This document shows positions 45,054 to 58,979 of a stretch of 64,000 bases of DNA, in pieces. A program made the position numbers and the translations under genes. Source of the stretch: Erythrophleum ivorense (lineage: Eukaryota; Streptophyta; Magnoliopsida; Fabales; Fabaceae); NCBI GenBank assembly GCA_026724425.1, contig JAIUCV010000569.1, forward strand, positions 476,547-540,546. Reading direction: 5' to 3'. The notes beneath the pieces were generated by a model that saw only the letters and a program-made list of their open reading frames with translations, was not told the DNA's origin and made no database searches. The number at the start of each line of letters is the position of its first letter. The first letter of the stretch is position 1.

Positions 45054-48000
45054 TGTAACATCTGATTTTCTAAAAACGAGAGAAAACGTGAGAAATGTAA
45101 TGTACAATTTCTTTGTAAATGAATGAAACTCGCTAGATACAAAAGGAAGTCCCCCAAGATGATGTAGTTAAGGTCCTGAAAAATTTGGGAAGCATTCTAA
45201 ACTCCTAAAAATGAGAATCCCAGGCTCAGATGGAAAGAAAAAAGGAGCTAGGATGAAGAAATAATTTTTTATGAAAAACAGACAAAACATAATGGTATTT
45301 TTGAAATAAGTGCATCTTTTGGAAAAACATATAGTATGGCTTTTTAAATGAAAATTTTAAGTTGTCCAAGGTTATTAGAGGCCCTAAAAACCATAGGAAG
45401 TCCCGGGACAGTTAAATCCCCTCTAGTGGACGTTTTCTAATGTCGATTGATTCGAACTTTGACAGGTTCATTCAGTAAGATTTTAGCTCCAAATTGAGTG
45501 ATTCCAAAGGCATTTTATTAAATTGGCAATCTAAATTTTATAATGGAAAAGATGGTTCTCAAAATGGAGCTAAAACAAAGCCAAAACAAAATTTTCATTA
45601 CGGAAGGACAAAATTGAAATTGTTGAAAAAGTGTGTTTCTAGAAGCTCCCACACACTTCTCTTTTCTTCTCCCATATTATTAAGTGCAAAATTTCTGCCC
45701 AAAATACAGAATATGACTTGCTCTCTTAGGCTCGCAAGAAGGGGAAGAAAAAGAGGAGAAAAATCAAGAAAAAGGTACGGATTCTTCGTAGTTTTCTATG
45801 CTTTCTTCTATCAAACCTCCTCTCCTCCATTCTCCTTTGTTTCCTTTGATTAAAATAAAGTTTTCAAATCTGTTTTAAGGGAGATATTAAGGGGAAATTT
45901 CGGATTTGAAGAGAGTAGCTTGGAGAAAGCAAGATTCAAGTGAGAAAAAACAAGAAAACAAGGTAATTTCTTCTTCCATGGTCGATATCTCTCCCTTCCC
46001 TTCCTCCATCATTTCGCCCTACTCAAGAAACCCTAGGAGGGTTTGATTTTTAGGTAGAACCAAGGTTGATTTTTAGGAAAAAAGGTGTGAAGATTAAGAA
46101 TATATAAAGAGAATTAACAAAAAATCATTAGATTTCAAGATGCAAAACCTAGGGTTTTAAGTGCACCTTGTAAAATATGATTTTGTATGATGATTCTTAG
46201 GCCTAAGTAAGAGTTTAAATGAGCTCCCAAGATCTCTAAGAGGCTCCCCACATGCATCCTCCCTTGAGAAAATAAAGTAAACTCTAAGAAATCCCATTTC
46301 CTTTATAGCCTCGGCCTAAAAGGGGTTTAAGTAGCTAGGGAGAGTTTTAAATTTTTCTAAGCCCATTTTTAAGTCATATATGATGAATGAAAATGAGAAG
46401 AGGCCTTAAAAAAAATTTAAAACCCATAGAAAGTGAGTTAGTGCTTTATGTTCCATATTTTAACCTAAAGAAGCAACATGTAGTTAGGCTATTGGTTTTA
46501 ATTGTGTGATGACTCCAAGAGGCTTAAAAGGAGTCAAGAATCATATTTGAAAGAAAAGAATGGAGCTTAGAAATTATTTGGAGAGTGTTGCTTCATTAGA
46601 TGCAATTATGGAACCATAATGAAGTTTATAGATCAAGCTAGAGTTCAATCAAGTGTGTGGCCTTAGAATTAATTCCATGAGCCTAATTGACTTCATAAAT
46701 TGTGTTTAGGCCAAGAGAAATCATCCCCACACTTTTGTGTGAGTGTGTGGCCGAAAAAGGGAGCTTGCCTTCAATGGAAAAGTGTGTAATTGTATCCAAG
46801 ATAGCTCTCTCCACCTTCTCTCATGTATGGATGTGTGCTTAGATTGTCTTAGAATGTGTGTATGTGTATTTTCAAGCCATGAAAAGTATGTTAGCATGAT
46901 TTTATATGATATGATTTCATGATGACATATTATATTTATAAATGATGTTATGATATGTGCTTGGATTTGCTTGAGTGTGGTGAGGCCAAGAACCCTTAGC
47001 CATGGTGAGAATGAGCCAAAAACCCTTAAGATTGGTTGAGACAAAGTAAAGAGTATCCCAAAAGTAAAGTGTACTTCCAAGAGTATGATTAAATCTAATA
47101 ATCTATTAAAGAATAGGTGAGGCAAGTCCAATATCTACAAGAAATTGGGTGAGGTTAATCCACTTTCTTGGCAAGCATTTGTATGTTATGTATGACTTTC
47201 TCAAGTGATAAAAATGTCTGTTGAATATTTGCACATGTCAATATGACCAAACATGTATTTATGAGACTTGTTTGCATCCATTATGTATGATTGAATGGGA
47301 GATGAGCTATTGGGATTCTTTGAATCCCATCCCTTCCTCTCCAATGTCCTAACATGCTAGGTGGACCAAGAGAGCAAGGTAATGGAAGCCAACCACCTTA
47401 AGGATGAGAGGATGACAACAAAGTACTTGAATTTTGTTACTTTGAAACCATACAATTGGCAAATAATGTAATTCATGGATGTATATGTATCATGATGTCA
47501 TGAATACATGTAATTATGATAATATGTCATGTATGAATGAGAGAATATGTTATGTGACCGTTAGAATATAATTTGAACATGTTTTGGCAAATGAGCTTCT
47601 TGGATGACATTATGGAAATGTGTATAAGTGTGGATGAAATGGCCAAAATGAGATGCATGGAATTTGGGACTATTTGGGTAGCTCACACAAGTCCTAATTA
47701 TGCTTTTAGACTTGTCCAAGAGGTGCCAAACCCCAAGCAAAACTATTTGGACATTTTGATATCCTATATAGAGCCAAAATTGACCATAATGGAACCCTAT
47801 GTCACTTTTTGCCCAAATGAGCTCTTTTTGATCTGAGATTTGGCATGCAATTAGAGTTTTTTGAGAAACTTTTGGAAAGCTAAAGAACATAATTTTTCAA
47901 AGCTCTACAAAATATTTGATGAATTTTCAAAGATGGCGAATTTTTTGGTTTTGGTCATGTCACTGTTCATACTGGTGCAAAAATAAAATCTATCACACAG

Positions 48001-48781
48001 GGCTCAAATGATGTCCAATTGCCACAAAATTTTATACAAAAAAACTAGACATTTATAATGACTTGTGCCAACTAGAAGCACCTCATTTGGATGTCTAGAG
48101 AAGGAGATATGAATTTTTAAATATTCTATACAGTATCAGGAACTCCAGTCGACCTCTGTTACTATTTGATTAGATTTTAAGGTCTGCATATGCCTGAGCT
48201 AGTTTGGAGTTATTTTTTCCCTCTAGATAACATCCAAATTGATTTTATTTACATGGATTGGATTTTTTTTGAATTAATTGGACATTTTTGAATTTTGCTG
48301 CAGAATTCTATGATAGCACCAGTGAACAGCCTGACCTTTGGACAGTTTTGAATGTCAAATGTTCTCTGTGTTGGATGTTATGGTCTGGAATTATTTTGAG
48401 CATAAAGTAGACATGTGTATCTTTCTATAATGGCCAAGAATGCATGATTTTAATTTTTTTAAAATTAGTTATGATTTTGTAAAATTTGATAAAAAAAGAG
48501 CTAAATCTGGCCAAAAATGGATATGAATATTTTATGCTTCCCTTCGTGATTCTTGAGGTGGAGGCCACTTTTGATGATGCAAATAAGTTCTATCCATGTA
48601 ATTAAATATGAGAATGTATTGTATGAGCTCACACAATCCACGTGACACTAAACAAAAATTTTATACATGATGCAATGCAAATAAATGTATTATTTTAATG
48701 GATTTTTCTTACTTCCCTCATAGAATGTATCATGTGAGCATGCAAATGTGATAGAAAAGATCTAGAAACTATGATGTTACA
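45054..48781 (+). mobile_element. Solo family A LTR, innermost of a four-level nest
   Basis: Begins TGTAACATCTGATTTTC and ends ATGATGTTACA, 3728 bp, with a 5-bp TSD carrying one C-to-T mismatch. It belongs to the A variant whose first 110 bp resemble LTR D. The donor-like AAAG/GTACGG is at 45775-45776; no TATA box is obvious. Minus-strand frames 46721-47131 and 47561-47890 are chance. Confidence 0.92.
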
Positions 48782-51390
48782 CCCAAGGAAATTCATATAC
48801 AAATATCACAATAATATGTCATCCAAGCCATCATTTGATCAAGGCATAATAGGTATATTTGGGAAAGAACTGCCTTGCACAACTCTGTGTATAAATAATC
48901 TCGATAGCATGAAAGTGTACTGGAGCCCAAAAATTAGTGGTTTAGATCTTTTTTTGTATTTTTGAGATTAGACATCCAATACAATAGCAGCTACCCACTG
49001 GCTGACTCTGGCACAAACACAGGACTCACCCCCTGTCCGCCCTATATATATTGTCTAGTCCTTTACCAAAGAACCCATACTTATATAATTAGGCAGTAAA
49101 CAACATATTATCCATGTCAAGAAATCAAATAGTATATTAGCATAGCAAATAGTGTAATTCTAGAACAAATGTTATCACATATTTCATTTTTCACATAACG
49201 CTGTGTAATTTTTCAACTATCACAAATGAGCTCCAAAATTCACAAAATAAATATCAGCATAATCTAGATAGCATGTAGAACATATTAAGCCATAACAATC
49301 ATTTAAAACATATCAAATAACATAAGGGAAAATTCAAGAACATCTTGGTCAACACTTTTTCTCAAGAATTTAGCTTTTTATATAATGATAAATTACCAAA
49401 ATTTCAGCATAGGCCTTATTTTTTATGTAGATTAACCTTATTAAGTTGGATTTAAGAAAACTGTTCCCTAAGTATATGTATATGTGTTGATTGAACCTAT
49501 ATATCAAGGAAGACATATGATTTTGTTTCATTTTTATGTCACCAAATAGCCACACATACATTTTAGAGGAAAATAAAAAAAAGCCCTCAATCAATTATTA
49601 AAGATTTCATATGTATTCTACAATTTTCTCAAGATAAAATTCTAGGGTTTCTTTCTAATTCCTTCATAAAAATCAAAGCTATATTAATTTTCCTCTTTCT
49701 TAGGCTTTCTTCCATCACTTCTCCATTTATTTTTCCTTCAATTTCTCCCATGGCATCTTGGAATGCAAAACTTCTTGATTTGTAGAAAAATTGCCAAGAT
49801 TAAGAATTTTCTTAAATCATATGAATCCATAAGCCATATATATGATTTCTCCATCTTTTCTTAGCTAGAATTCATGGAAACAACAAAAATTCCCATCTCC
49901 TCATGCCATGGACGAAAATTAAAGAGAAAGAGAAAAGAAAATTCTTAGAGAAAAATTCAAGAAAAACCAAAAAGAAAGTCTATCTATGTTACCTTAGCTT
50001 CGCGATGTTTAATTTTCCCTGGTGGCTTTTCTTTCTCTCTTCTTCCTCCCTTTTCTTCTTTCCTAGGCCGAGCTTCTTCTCCTCCTTTTTGTCGAATTGG
50101 TATGTGTATTTTGGTGTGTGAGAATGGCATGAAGGTGTATGTGTGGTATGTATATATATTAGTTATGAATGGTTAAGATTAAATTAACTTTAAGGTAGAA
50201 GATCTTGGCCTTTAGATTACATAAATGGTTAGGATTTAACCTTGAAATAAGAGATAAAATATAGGCCTTAGGATTAGATCAAAGGTTGTGGTTTGATCTT
50301 AAAAAGGTGGAGAAATCTAAGCCATTGGAATGCTCAACAGTTTAGATCGCATCATTTTTTACGGACAAATATTAGCCGTTGGATTACCATGGTTACTTTT
50401 TCGTAAGGTGTGAAAATAAGATTGCATTTAATGTTACTGAAGTCAGCATCTATGTCATGCTAAAGTCAACGATAACTTTTTCGTAATGCATGAGATTCCT
50501 AAGATTTGCTAATGTAAGCCTGCATAATCGCTCCGTAGTTCGTGTAATTTTTAGAATTCTCTTCCAACTTTCAGTCTCTTCTTCACACATGGCACCACAT
50601 CATCATTCACTCTCTTCTTCATGGTGCCACATCAGCACCTTCCTAGCTCCCTGGTGCCACGTCAGCTCTTCCCCGGTTAGGCTTTGCAAAATTGCCACCG
50701 TTTCCTAGGTTCTATATAATATCTTATTTAATCTATATTTTCTAAGTTCTCTGCTATATTTTAATATTATTTAGACCTATGCGGGTCCCATTTAATGTCT
50801 CCCACCATATATTTACATATTATTTATTTTTCTCATATTTTATTATTTTAGGATCCAAATGACCATTTTGCCCCTAGTAGTGATGTGCCAGACAAGCACC
50901 TCTATTTGTTTTTTGCTTATATCTTCTCCTTAACTCCATATTTCTAGATTCTATCACCACTACCTAGTAGATTTTTCTACATAAAATTTCCTGAGATAGC
51001 TAACACGGGTTTAGGGTTTTAGTTTGTCTTCGTATAAGCTTGTAACCATTTTGGGCTATTTTCTAACTCTAACAAATCTAGAATTTCATGTAATGAATTT
51101 TATAATTTTCTATGCATTATTTTCTAACTATTGATACATATATATATTGGACTAGTTATGAATTCCCCTTCCTTCTAGAAAAATTATCAAAGTTTGTCTG
51201 GTGATAAATGACAATTTTGCCCCTGGGCGTCCAGGACCCCCTAAAATCTAAAAAATTCCTATGGGTCTTATTCAACTTTTACTTCTCATATAAGAAGCTA
51301 TTTTATTCAAATTCTTCTTATTAAAGATTAATAAATTCATTACATAAAAATACTAAATAATTAGAAAATCCTAATTTTAGGGATGTTACA

Positions 51391-51395
51391 CCTCA
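51391..51395. repeat. Target-site duplication CCTCA, right
   Basis: Same as 44003-44007. Confidence 0.93.
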
Positions 51396-51590
51396 CTCGC
51401 TTTAAAGGACTTTGGACTTGGCCTCACTTTTTTGAGACTTTTGGCTTTCTCTTATCGATTCTTAGGGACTTTTAGCTCATCCTCACCCATGCTAAAGGAC
51501 TTTTGGCATAATCATACCCATTCAAGCCACTTTGCATTTAAAATTCATTTCAAGAACCATAATGGTATTATAGCAAGAAATCAATAGCTA

Positions 51591-51776
51591 GAAACATATC
51601 TCTTGATTCAAACATACACACAAGCATCCAATGACAAGAAAACATCCAAGAAATGCATGCAAGAGTGGTTAGAGAGCTACCTTGAAACATATCTCTTGAT
51701 TCAAACATACACACAAGCATCCAATGACAAGAAAACATCCAAGAAATGCATGCAAGAGTGGTTAGAGAGCTACCTT
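51591..51776. repeat. Perfect two-copy tandem repeat, 93-bp unit
   Basis: 51591-51683 and 51684-51776 appear identical and begin GAAACATATCTCTTGATTC. Other C LTRs have one unit. A 93-bp period keeps frame, hence the repeated minus-strand frame 51568-51789, which is not a gene. Confidence 0.92.
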
Positions 51777-53472
51777 GAAGTAAGAACACAACTTTTTCCT
51801 TTGATTATTCCTTCCCTTTTTTGGCCACGCACATGCAACTAGGTGGGGCTTGATTCACTTAGCCTAGACACATCAAATGTGACATAATTACATCATTGGG
51901 GCAAGTTCTAGCTTCACACAAACTCTATGTAAGTTTACTTTATTCTAAGACATAGTTATGGTTCCATATAAGTGCATAATGAAGAAACCCCTAGGATTCA
52001 TGATCTTGGATCTAATTTCTCATTCAATTCATCCCTCTTGACTCCATTTATATTTCTTAGAGTCATCACAAATTCAATTTAAGGAGCCTAGATTTAAGTT
52101 ACTTCTTTAATCTTACAAAAGAACCTAAACCTCCATCTCACAAACCATGATTTCTAAATTTAAACCAATGTTTTTCTTTGATGTTTATTAATCATATCTA
52201 GGCCCTTCCTATCCTTCGAAGTGATTAAAACTCTCCTTAAGTGCTTGAACATGTCTTAGACGAGACACACCACTAAGGAAGAGCCTATGGAGTTTCATTC
52301 ATTTTCTTTAGGGAATTGGCACTTGTGAGGCTTTCTAGATATCTTGAGAACTCATACACACTCATACATAAGCTAAAATACCCTTAGAAAGCTTCAAAAA
52401 TGGCTAGGTGCAATAAAATCCCTAGGTAGGATAACTTATTTTCTAATGCTTCTCTTTTAATACTAATTGTATCTTCTTAATCCTTACACCTTAGAACCCT
52501 TAATCCTACCTTAATTTGGTTAAAATTTATCTCCTATAAGATGGGCCTAGGTCTAGCTGAACCTACACCTATGGAGAACAAGTAAGGTGATGTAAGAAGA
52601 ACCATAGAAGTTACTATGTTTTGATGCCTCTCCAAGAGACTTTCTAATGCTTCTAGTCTCTCTTTCAAACTCTCTCCTCTTCTTGCTAAACGAACCACAA
52701 AATAGTCCCAATTCAATCTCCTAAACCATAGGAGAAAAGAAGAGAAACAGGAGAACAAGTTTGCTAAAGGAAGAAGTATGAAAAATGCTATAAATCTTTA
52801 TCTCTTTACTAAGTTTTTCCTTCCTCCTTTGCTCCCTTTTTGTGTGTCTCTCTTGGATGGTCTCTCTTGTGGTATGGGGTAGAACTAAAGTCAATTAGCC
52901 AGATGGGAGAAGTGGGACGTGACTTATAAGAGCTAGGCTTCCTAAACACACTTTTTTAAAATTCCCATTTTGTCCCTTTTTTTTTCAATTCCTTTCATTT
53001 GGGTTCATTTCAACTCCTTCTTAAGAACTGTCTTTTCTATCATTAAATTTAGTTCCTCTAATTCATAAAATGCCTTTGTTTTCACTCAAATCGAATTAAA
53101 AACCTTCTTGAACAAATTGATCAAATTTGGTCAACCAATGCTTTAAAACATAAACCGGAGGGGTTTTAATCATTCTTGAGGTTCCTATGATTTTTAAGGC
53201 CTTTGAGAACCCTAAAAAATTTAATTTTTGTATTTAAAGATCCCTCCTTTGAGTTTTCTACAAAGTACCCAAAATTACAAAAATGGCACTAGTTTCATCT
53301 AATTTTATTTAGCTACATTGATTCTGGTTTTTGGGCATCTTGAGTCTTGTTTCCTCATTTTCAATTTTTAAATTATTGTCCTAATTTTATTTGGCCTCAA
53401 CTCATTCAATTTAGAGGACTTTCTTTTATAACTAATTCAATTTTTACATTTTTAGGAAAATCGAGTATTACA

Positions 53473-55094
53473 CCATCTCTAACCTCACACATACTTTTAG
53501 TATTAGACATTGATATGGCTCTATATAGTAGCATAATGAAGCAATTCACACAATTTATTAACTTTGCTCTAATTTCTTACTCAATCTAAGTCACATGACT
53601 CCATTTAAGCTCATTAGAGTTATCACAAACTCAAATCAAGGAGCCTAACACCAAATTACTTCTTTACGCATAATGGAGCCTTAAACTCTCAACTTTCAAA
53701 CAATGGTTCCTAAATTCAAACCAATGGTTCTTTTGGTATCTATTATTCATTCCTAGGCCATTTGTATCCTTGGAATAAAAAAAAACTCTCCCTAAGTGCA
53801 TAGTCCTCTCCTTGGCTGAGACACATACCAATGTGGATAGCCCATGGAGTTTTCTTGGTTTTTCTAAGGAATTTGCCATCCATAAAACTTCCTAGATGTT
53901 TTGAGAACTCAAAAATGGTTTTACCCAATCTACATCATCACTAGAAAGATCTATAAATCCTTAGGTGCAATTAAAACCCTAATTTTCACAACTTGTTATC
54001 TATAGCCTCTTTTTAAGTTCTATTACATCTATATGATTCCTTAGGCTTCAAAACCCCCTTCTCTATCATGTTAGGACCAAAATCAAACTCCATGCTTAAA
54101 TTCGAGCCAAAATACTCAAGCAAAAGAGAGCCAAGAAGAAGTAAGTTGAGTCATAATCTCTTACCTTATTTTAAAGCTTGCCAAGAGAGCTTTCTTAGAC
54201 ATCCAAAGTTTCCTCCAAACTCTTCCTTCCTTATACTAAACTAGTCATAAACCACCTTCTTTCAGAATATCAAAACCATGAAAAGAAAGAGGAGAAGAGC
54301 TTTAGTGAAGGGAATAGCATCAAAAAGTGACAAATTCTTACCCTTTTGGCTTTGTCTTCTTCCTTCTTTTTCTTCCTCCTTGGTGTGCCACCTTCTACTG
54401 GTTCTATTTTTGTTCTATACTAGAAGAGTGTTGGTTAAGAAAGTGAGGAAGAATGGACTTGATTATAAGGGGTGGAGGCTTACTTATAACATTTCCAAAA
54501 TTTCAACTATGTCCCTATAATTTAGTTTCTCTATTTGAGGTCATTTCAAATCCTTTTTGAGAACCATCTATTTCATCATAAAATTTGGATTCTCCAATTC
54601 ATAAAATGTCTTTAGTTTCATCCAAATTGGATTTAAATCATTGCCGAATGGTCTAGTCAAAGTTGCAGTAAATCAACACTCTAAAATGCAAACCGGAGGA
54701 ATTTTGACCATTCTATGGGTTCTTATGATTTTTTAGGCCTCTGTGAACCCTGAGAAACTCAATTTTCTCATTAAAACTCCCTCCTTTGAGTTTTCTAAGA
54801 ATTGCCCAAAATTACAAAAATGCCACTGGCCTCTGTAACTCTTTGTTTTGTTGTTTTAGCTCTGGTTTTAGGTTATCCTGAGGCTATTAACTACATTTTT
54901 AGATGTTCTAATTAACATCCAAATCTTAGTTAGCCTTAGTTTTCTTTACTCTGGGGTTCTCATTCATTAATCAAATGATTTTGATTCTGGTTTCTCATAG
55001 CTCCTACTGGCTTTCGTTAGGCCCGTGACCTTATGTAAGTAATTCATTCCACTCTTTAAAAATGATTTTGGATTTCTAAATCATAAGATATTAC
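53473..55094 (-). mobile_element. Family C LTR, last part (outermost of the nest)
   Basis: It continues the C LTR sequence left at 42535, with the usual TTTAAGCTCATTAGAGTTATC, purine-rich and leader landmarks. It ends at or before GATATTACA (55094). From about 54960 the similarity to the C LTR at 53240-53472 is weak, so the true edge is uncertain. The 80-codon frame 54278-54520 is chance. Confidence 0.6.
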
Positions 55095-57742
55095 ATGTGG
55101 AATTGAGATTTTCTTTCTTATATCCTCATACACCTTGCCAATGGAAAGGTTGTAACTTCTATTAAGTGCCTTATTGCCCTAGGATTAAGTTCATAACCTT
55201 GCTCTGGCCAATACCATTTTGGGAATTGAGCTTAGAGATTGGTGAAGGAAACATTCTACCCTCATTAGAGCTAGTTATGTGAGAGCTAGACAAATAGTAA
55301 ATGTCCTAATTAAGGTAAAATGGCAAGTGTCCTAATTGAGGTGGTTTGTGGTTCTTAGGATGATCAAGTTTGATAAGTGTTAATAAGTTTTAGGATAGAT
55401 AATTTGAGTTTCTTTGAATTAGAAGGTATAGTAGTGTGCAAGCATAAGTTAAAGGATATGGTGGTTTGAAAAGTTAAAAGGTTATAAACAACATTATCAA
55501 GACCTTTGACAACTTCTTTTGCCTAATCAATTATCATACCTTTATCTCTGCCCATTCATGAGTGTAGCATTTTGATGAAATTTTAGTTTAAAATGGTTTT
55601 TCCATTGTAAAAAACCAAGAATCCCATATTTTATAAATTTTGAGATTTTTAATTAAAATGCATTATTGTTATGCATGATGCAATTTTATTATGTTGCTTG
55701 ACCTATGAACTAATGGGTGCATTGATTTTGATCTAAAAGTCTTCAAGACAAGGAATCTTTATTTCTTTTTGAGAATTAGCTACCCTACAAGGTAGATTAG
55801 AAATAACAATCAACTCAAGAATAAAATTAAAATTTTCTCACTTAGAATTGCTTTTATGATAACCATTTTTTAATCCTTTGACTTTTATTTTCCTCAAATG
55901 CTTATTGCACATAGGGATAAACAGAGTTGACAAATCATCCTATGAGAATGTGCTAAATTTCACATGTATGATGCCTATAGGGAAGTCTAGTAAATCTGCA
56001 TTTCTTTTGACAATTTACAAAGTCATTTCTAGATCCTTCACTTTCCTCTAGGATTTTATTTTTTCCTAATGAGAAATGAAGTTAACAAAATTGACTTGCA
56101 AAAAATTTCCATTCTTTTGCGAGCAACTCAAGTTAAACTCCTAACTAGCTTAACTCTTACAGTTAATTTACTCTATGTTTATTTTGGAATCAGACTAGTG
56201 ACATTATGCCAAAATTTACTATTCTTCTGGACATTATATAAGATTGTCTTTTCTAATTAATCAGTGGATTATTAACATTAGTTGATATTTTTCACATTTC
56301 TCTAGGAGCCTATTGATCCATAGGGAGTTATGTCTTATCAATTAACTTGAGAAGGAATAGTCCCTATCCAATTGATGCCTAGAACTTTGACTTTGATGAT
56401 ATTTGATAAAAATAAGCCAATCTAATGATCCATTACATAAGATGGATTTTATATTACATATTTGCTAGTGCATCATTGAGAACATTTTCTTGGTATATAA
56501 AAAAGAAAAACTTTATACTTTTTCTTAAGGAACATATTGCTTCATGGAAGAAAAAACAGTTGATAGTCAACTGGAGAAATATACCTTTCTACACTATTAA
56601 TGCCTTAAAAGAGAAACTTGATTCAAATCTTTAACTAAGACATAATACTCACTTGATGATGTAATAACAAATGCAAAATTTTCACACAAAAAATGGTGAA
56701 CATTATATTTCTTTTTTTTTGTTTTGGAAATAAAGACTATAAAAATAGGGAGAATTAGAGTTAAGGACCCAAAATTAAAAATATTTACTCAGAAGGACCT
56801 ATTACCATTGTTTTAAGATAGATTATCACTAACTTTAAGTAAAATCCCCTAAACCTAACAATAACAGGTCCTTCAGTGTAAATATTCTTAACTTTGAGTC
56901 CATAACTCTAATTCTCACATGAAAATGCTCCTTTTCTTTAGGAAACTGATTATTTTGCAGGGATAAAGATTTTGGAGAAAAGAGTCTTTTCAAATTTATT
57001 GTTAATAAAATTGGATTAGTCATTAAATAAACATGTCCAAAATTATATGCCAATTATTTTCATTTTATTTTTTTTTCTTTTGGCATAATTTTTTTATCTT
57101 TATTTTTTATGTTTTAAGAAAATGCATACCAAAATGTTTTCCTTTTAAGGAATTATGATGTGCATGATCATGGTCTTTTAAGATTGAAAACCCATTAGAC
57201 AAATGTCAGGTTTAATTAATGCATTGTTTCATGGTGGTTAATTTATTGCTAAATGTGCAATGACATTCACTAACCATTTTAGGAAATAGACGATATGTCA
57301 CTTTTCTTATGAGCTTAGTGAATGTATTAATGTGATAAGGAATAAGTTAAAATGCTCTTCTTTGTCCCAATATGGGTAAACCTTAAGTCGAGGTCACTAA
57401 TTTATAAAATCTGGCTCTAACTATTTGGGAGGCATCAACAGCTTGACTATTAGTACGAGATTTCAAGGTAGGTCTATAACTCCTAAAGATATTGGTCCCC
57501 AAATTGCCCCTATCGCGAAATGAGGATCTTGCTATATAAATTTGACCTTAAGAGAAAAAAGATCCAACACAGATCAAACCTATACAATAAGGTATAATTT
57601 AGGTGAGGTTCTCATAATAGTCTCAAGATATAAAGGCTTCACAGAAAAATTAATATAAACCTCTACTAACTAAGGGTGTACCTAGACCTAGTTCCCATTA
57701 TGTGTGAGGTAATTGTCTATCAATGATATATGTCGAGGAGGG
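55095..57742. other. Anonymous AT-rich segment
   Basis: No LTR tips, retrotransposon domains, tRNA-like folds or convincing coding frames seen; the longest frames are 60-72 codons. It is probably the oldest DNA in the window or a very decayed element. A run of T and AT-rich sequence occurs near 56709 and 57066. Confidence 0.5.
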
Positions 57743-58974
57743 TGTCACACCATATATAGCTAGCCTTTAATTTGTATCATAAATAGCCAAAAGTATCAAT
57801 TTTTACAAAAGAATTACCTTTAGCAGCGGAATTTACCATTATTAAAAGCCAAAATAATTTATCTTTGGCTAAATGGACCATGTGGACTCAGCAAACTCAT
57901 TTTCCATCCATAACACATTTGTTCAATCAGAAATATTACAATTTGAACCATAAATCTCGAGTCTAAGGCATACATCACAAAATCACATCACACTTGCAAT
58001 TTTCCACATGCTCCATATTCTAATATAAATTTGAAAATTCGTAACTAATTCATAAAACCTCCAAATCATGTAAACTATGATTTTCTGGAAAGCTCATGAT
58101 GTTCTCTAACTACCATAAAAAATTTTAGGTCAAAACAATCACATTGACCTATGAAATGGCAATGGAATAGTAACTAGGTCACTAGTTCAGACAATAACAG
58201 ACCTAGAACTTCAAAACTTTATTTCTCCCTCTTTAGAGCCTCAAATTTGGTGCTCTTGTTGCTATGGAAAGCTTATGATGTCTACTATATGTCTGTAACA
58301 TTGCATGAGCATTAGACTTCATTTGACCCTTAAATGACACCGAAAGCCAAACTGACCATATGAACAGTAATAGTGGCAGTTTCTACATAATTTGATTAAT
58401 TTGAAAAATTATAATAAATTCTCTAGAGCTCTAAAAATAGTGCTCTTTAGCTCTATGAAAAGCTCTAGATGAGACCTATATGGTTGCCAAAAGTTCATAC
58501 AAAAAGTTGTCCATTTGGTCAAATTTTGGTTCAGGGCAAGAATATGGTCAATTTTGAGATCCACATGGCTTCAAATGGTACCAAATGGCCTTCTAACCAT
58601 ACCATGACCATTTGAGCATATCCAAAATCTTAAACACAGCATATAGAAGCATCCTAATAGGCCCAAATCATCATGGAACTCAAAACCATTTGTCCACTTA
58701 TTCTTATACATATGTACACTAAGGCTCAAGGATGTTAAAAATGTACATACTCATACATTTGGCTCTAATTTCGATTGATACATCATAATTACATACTTTT
58801 ACATGTGCTCAAGGGTTTACATCTTATAAACATCATATACATACATTGACATTAAATTACATAAAAGTCTATTCTATTGTCAAAGTCTCATCACTCAAGC
58901 TTCTTGGCTTCCATTTCTTGCTCCAAGAGGCTTACCTAGACATAGTTAGACATAAAGTGGGGAAGAGTAAGATT

Positions 58975-58979
58975 CAAAG
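58975..58979. repeat. Target-site duplication CAAAG, left
   Basis: Matches CAAAA at 62682-62686 at four of five bases. Other C LTRs read GATTCAAAGAATCCCA here. Confidence 0.85.

Larger units (their letters stand above)
44008..51390 (-). mobile_element. Solo family B LTR, second copy (with nested A LTR)
   Basis: Begins TGTAACATCTCTTCT and ends TAGGGATGTTACA on the plus strand, with a perfect TSD CCTCA. Without the nested A LTR it is 3650 bp. It aligns with the B copy at 8566-15972 over most of its length but has different sequence where that copy holds the segment shared with LTR D, and only one copy of the 46-bp unit. TATA-like run at about 50147-50159 and AAG/GT at 49991-49992, minus strand. 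Confidence 0.92.
42536..53472 (-). mobile_element. Family C LTR, nested in an older C LTR
   Basis: Begins TGTAATGCCATAGC and ends GAGTATTACA on the plus strand. Without the B LTR and TSD inside, it is about 3.55 kb. The flanks CCAAT (42531-42535) and CCATC (53473-53477) agree only in part, so the TSD is imperfect. The C LTR modules (42825-43280) are clear. No coding region is present, so it is a solo LTR. Confidence 0.78.

Noticed and set aside
46721..47131. 136-codon minus-strand frame as a gene
   Set aside because: It lies inside a solo A LTR. Related LTRs have short, differing frames here, with no domain.
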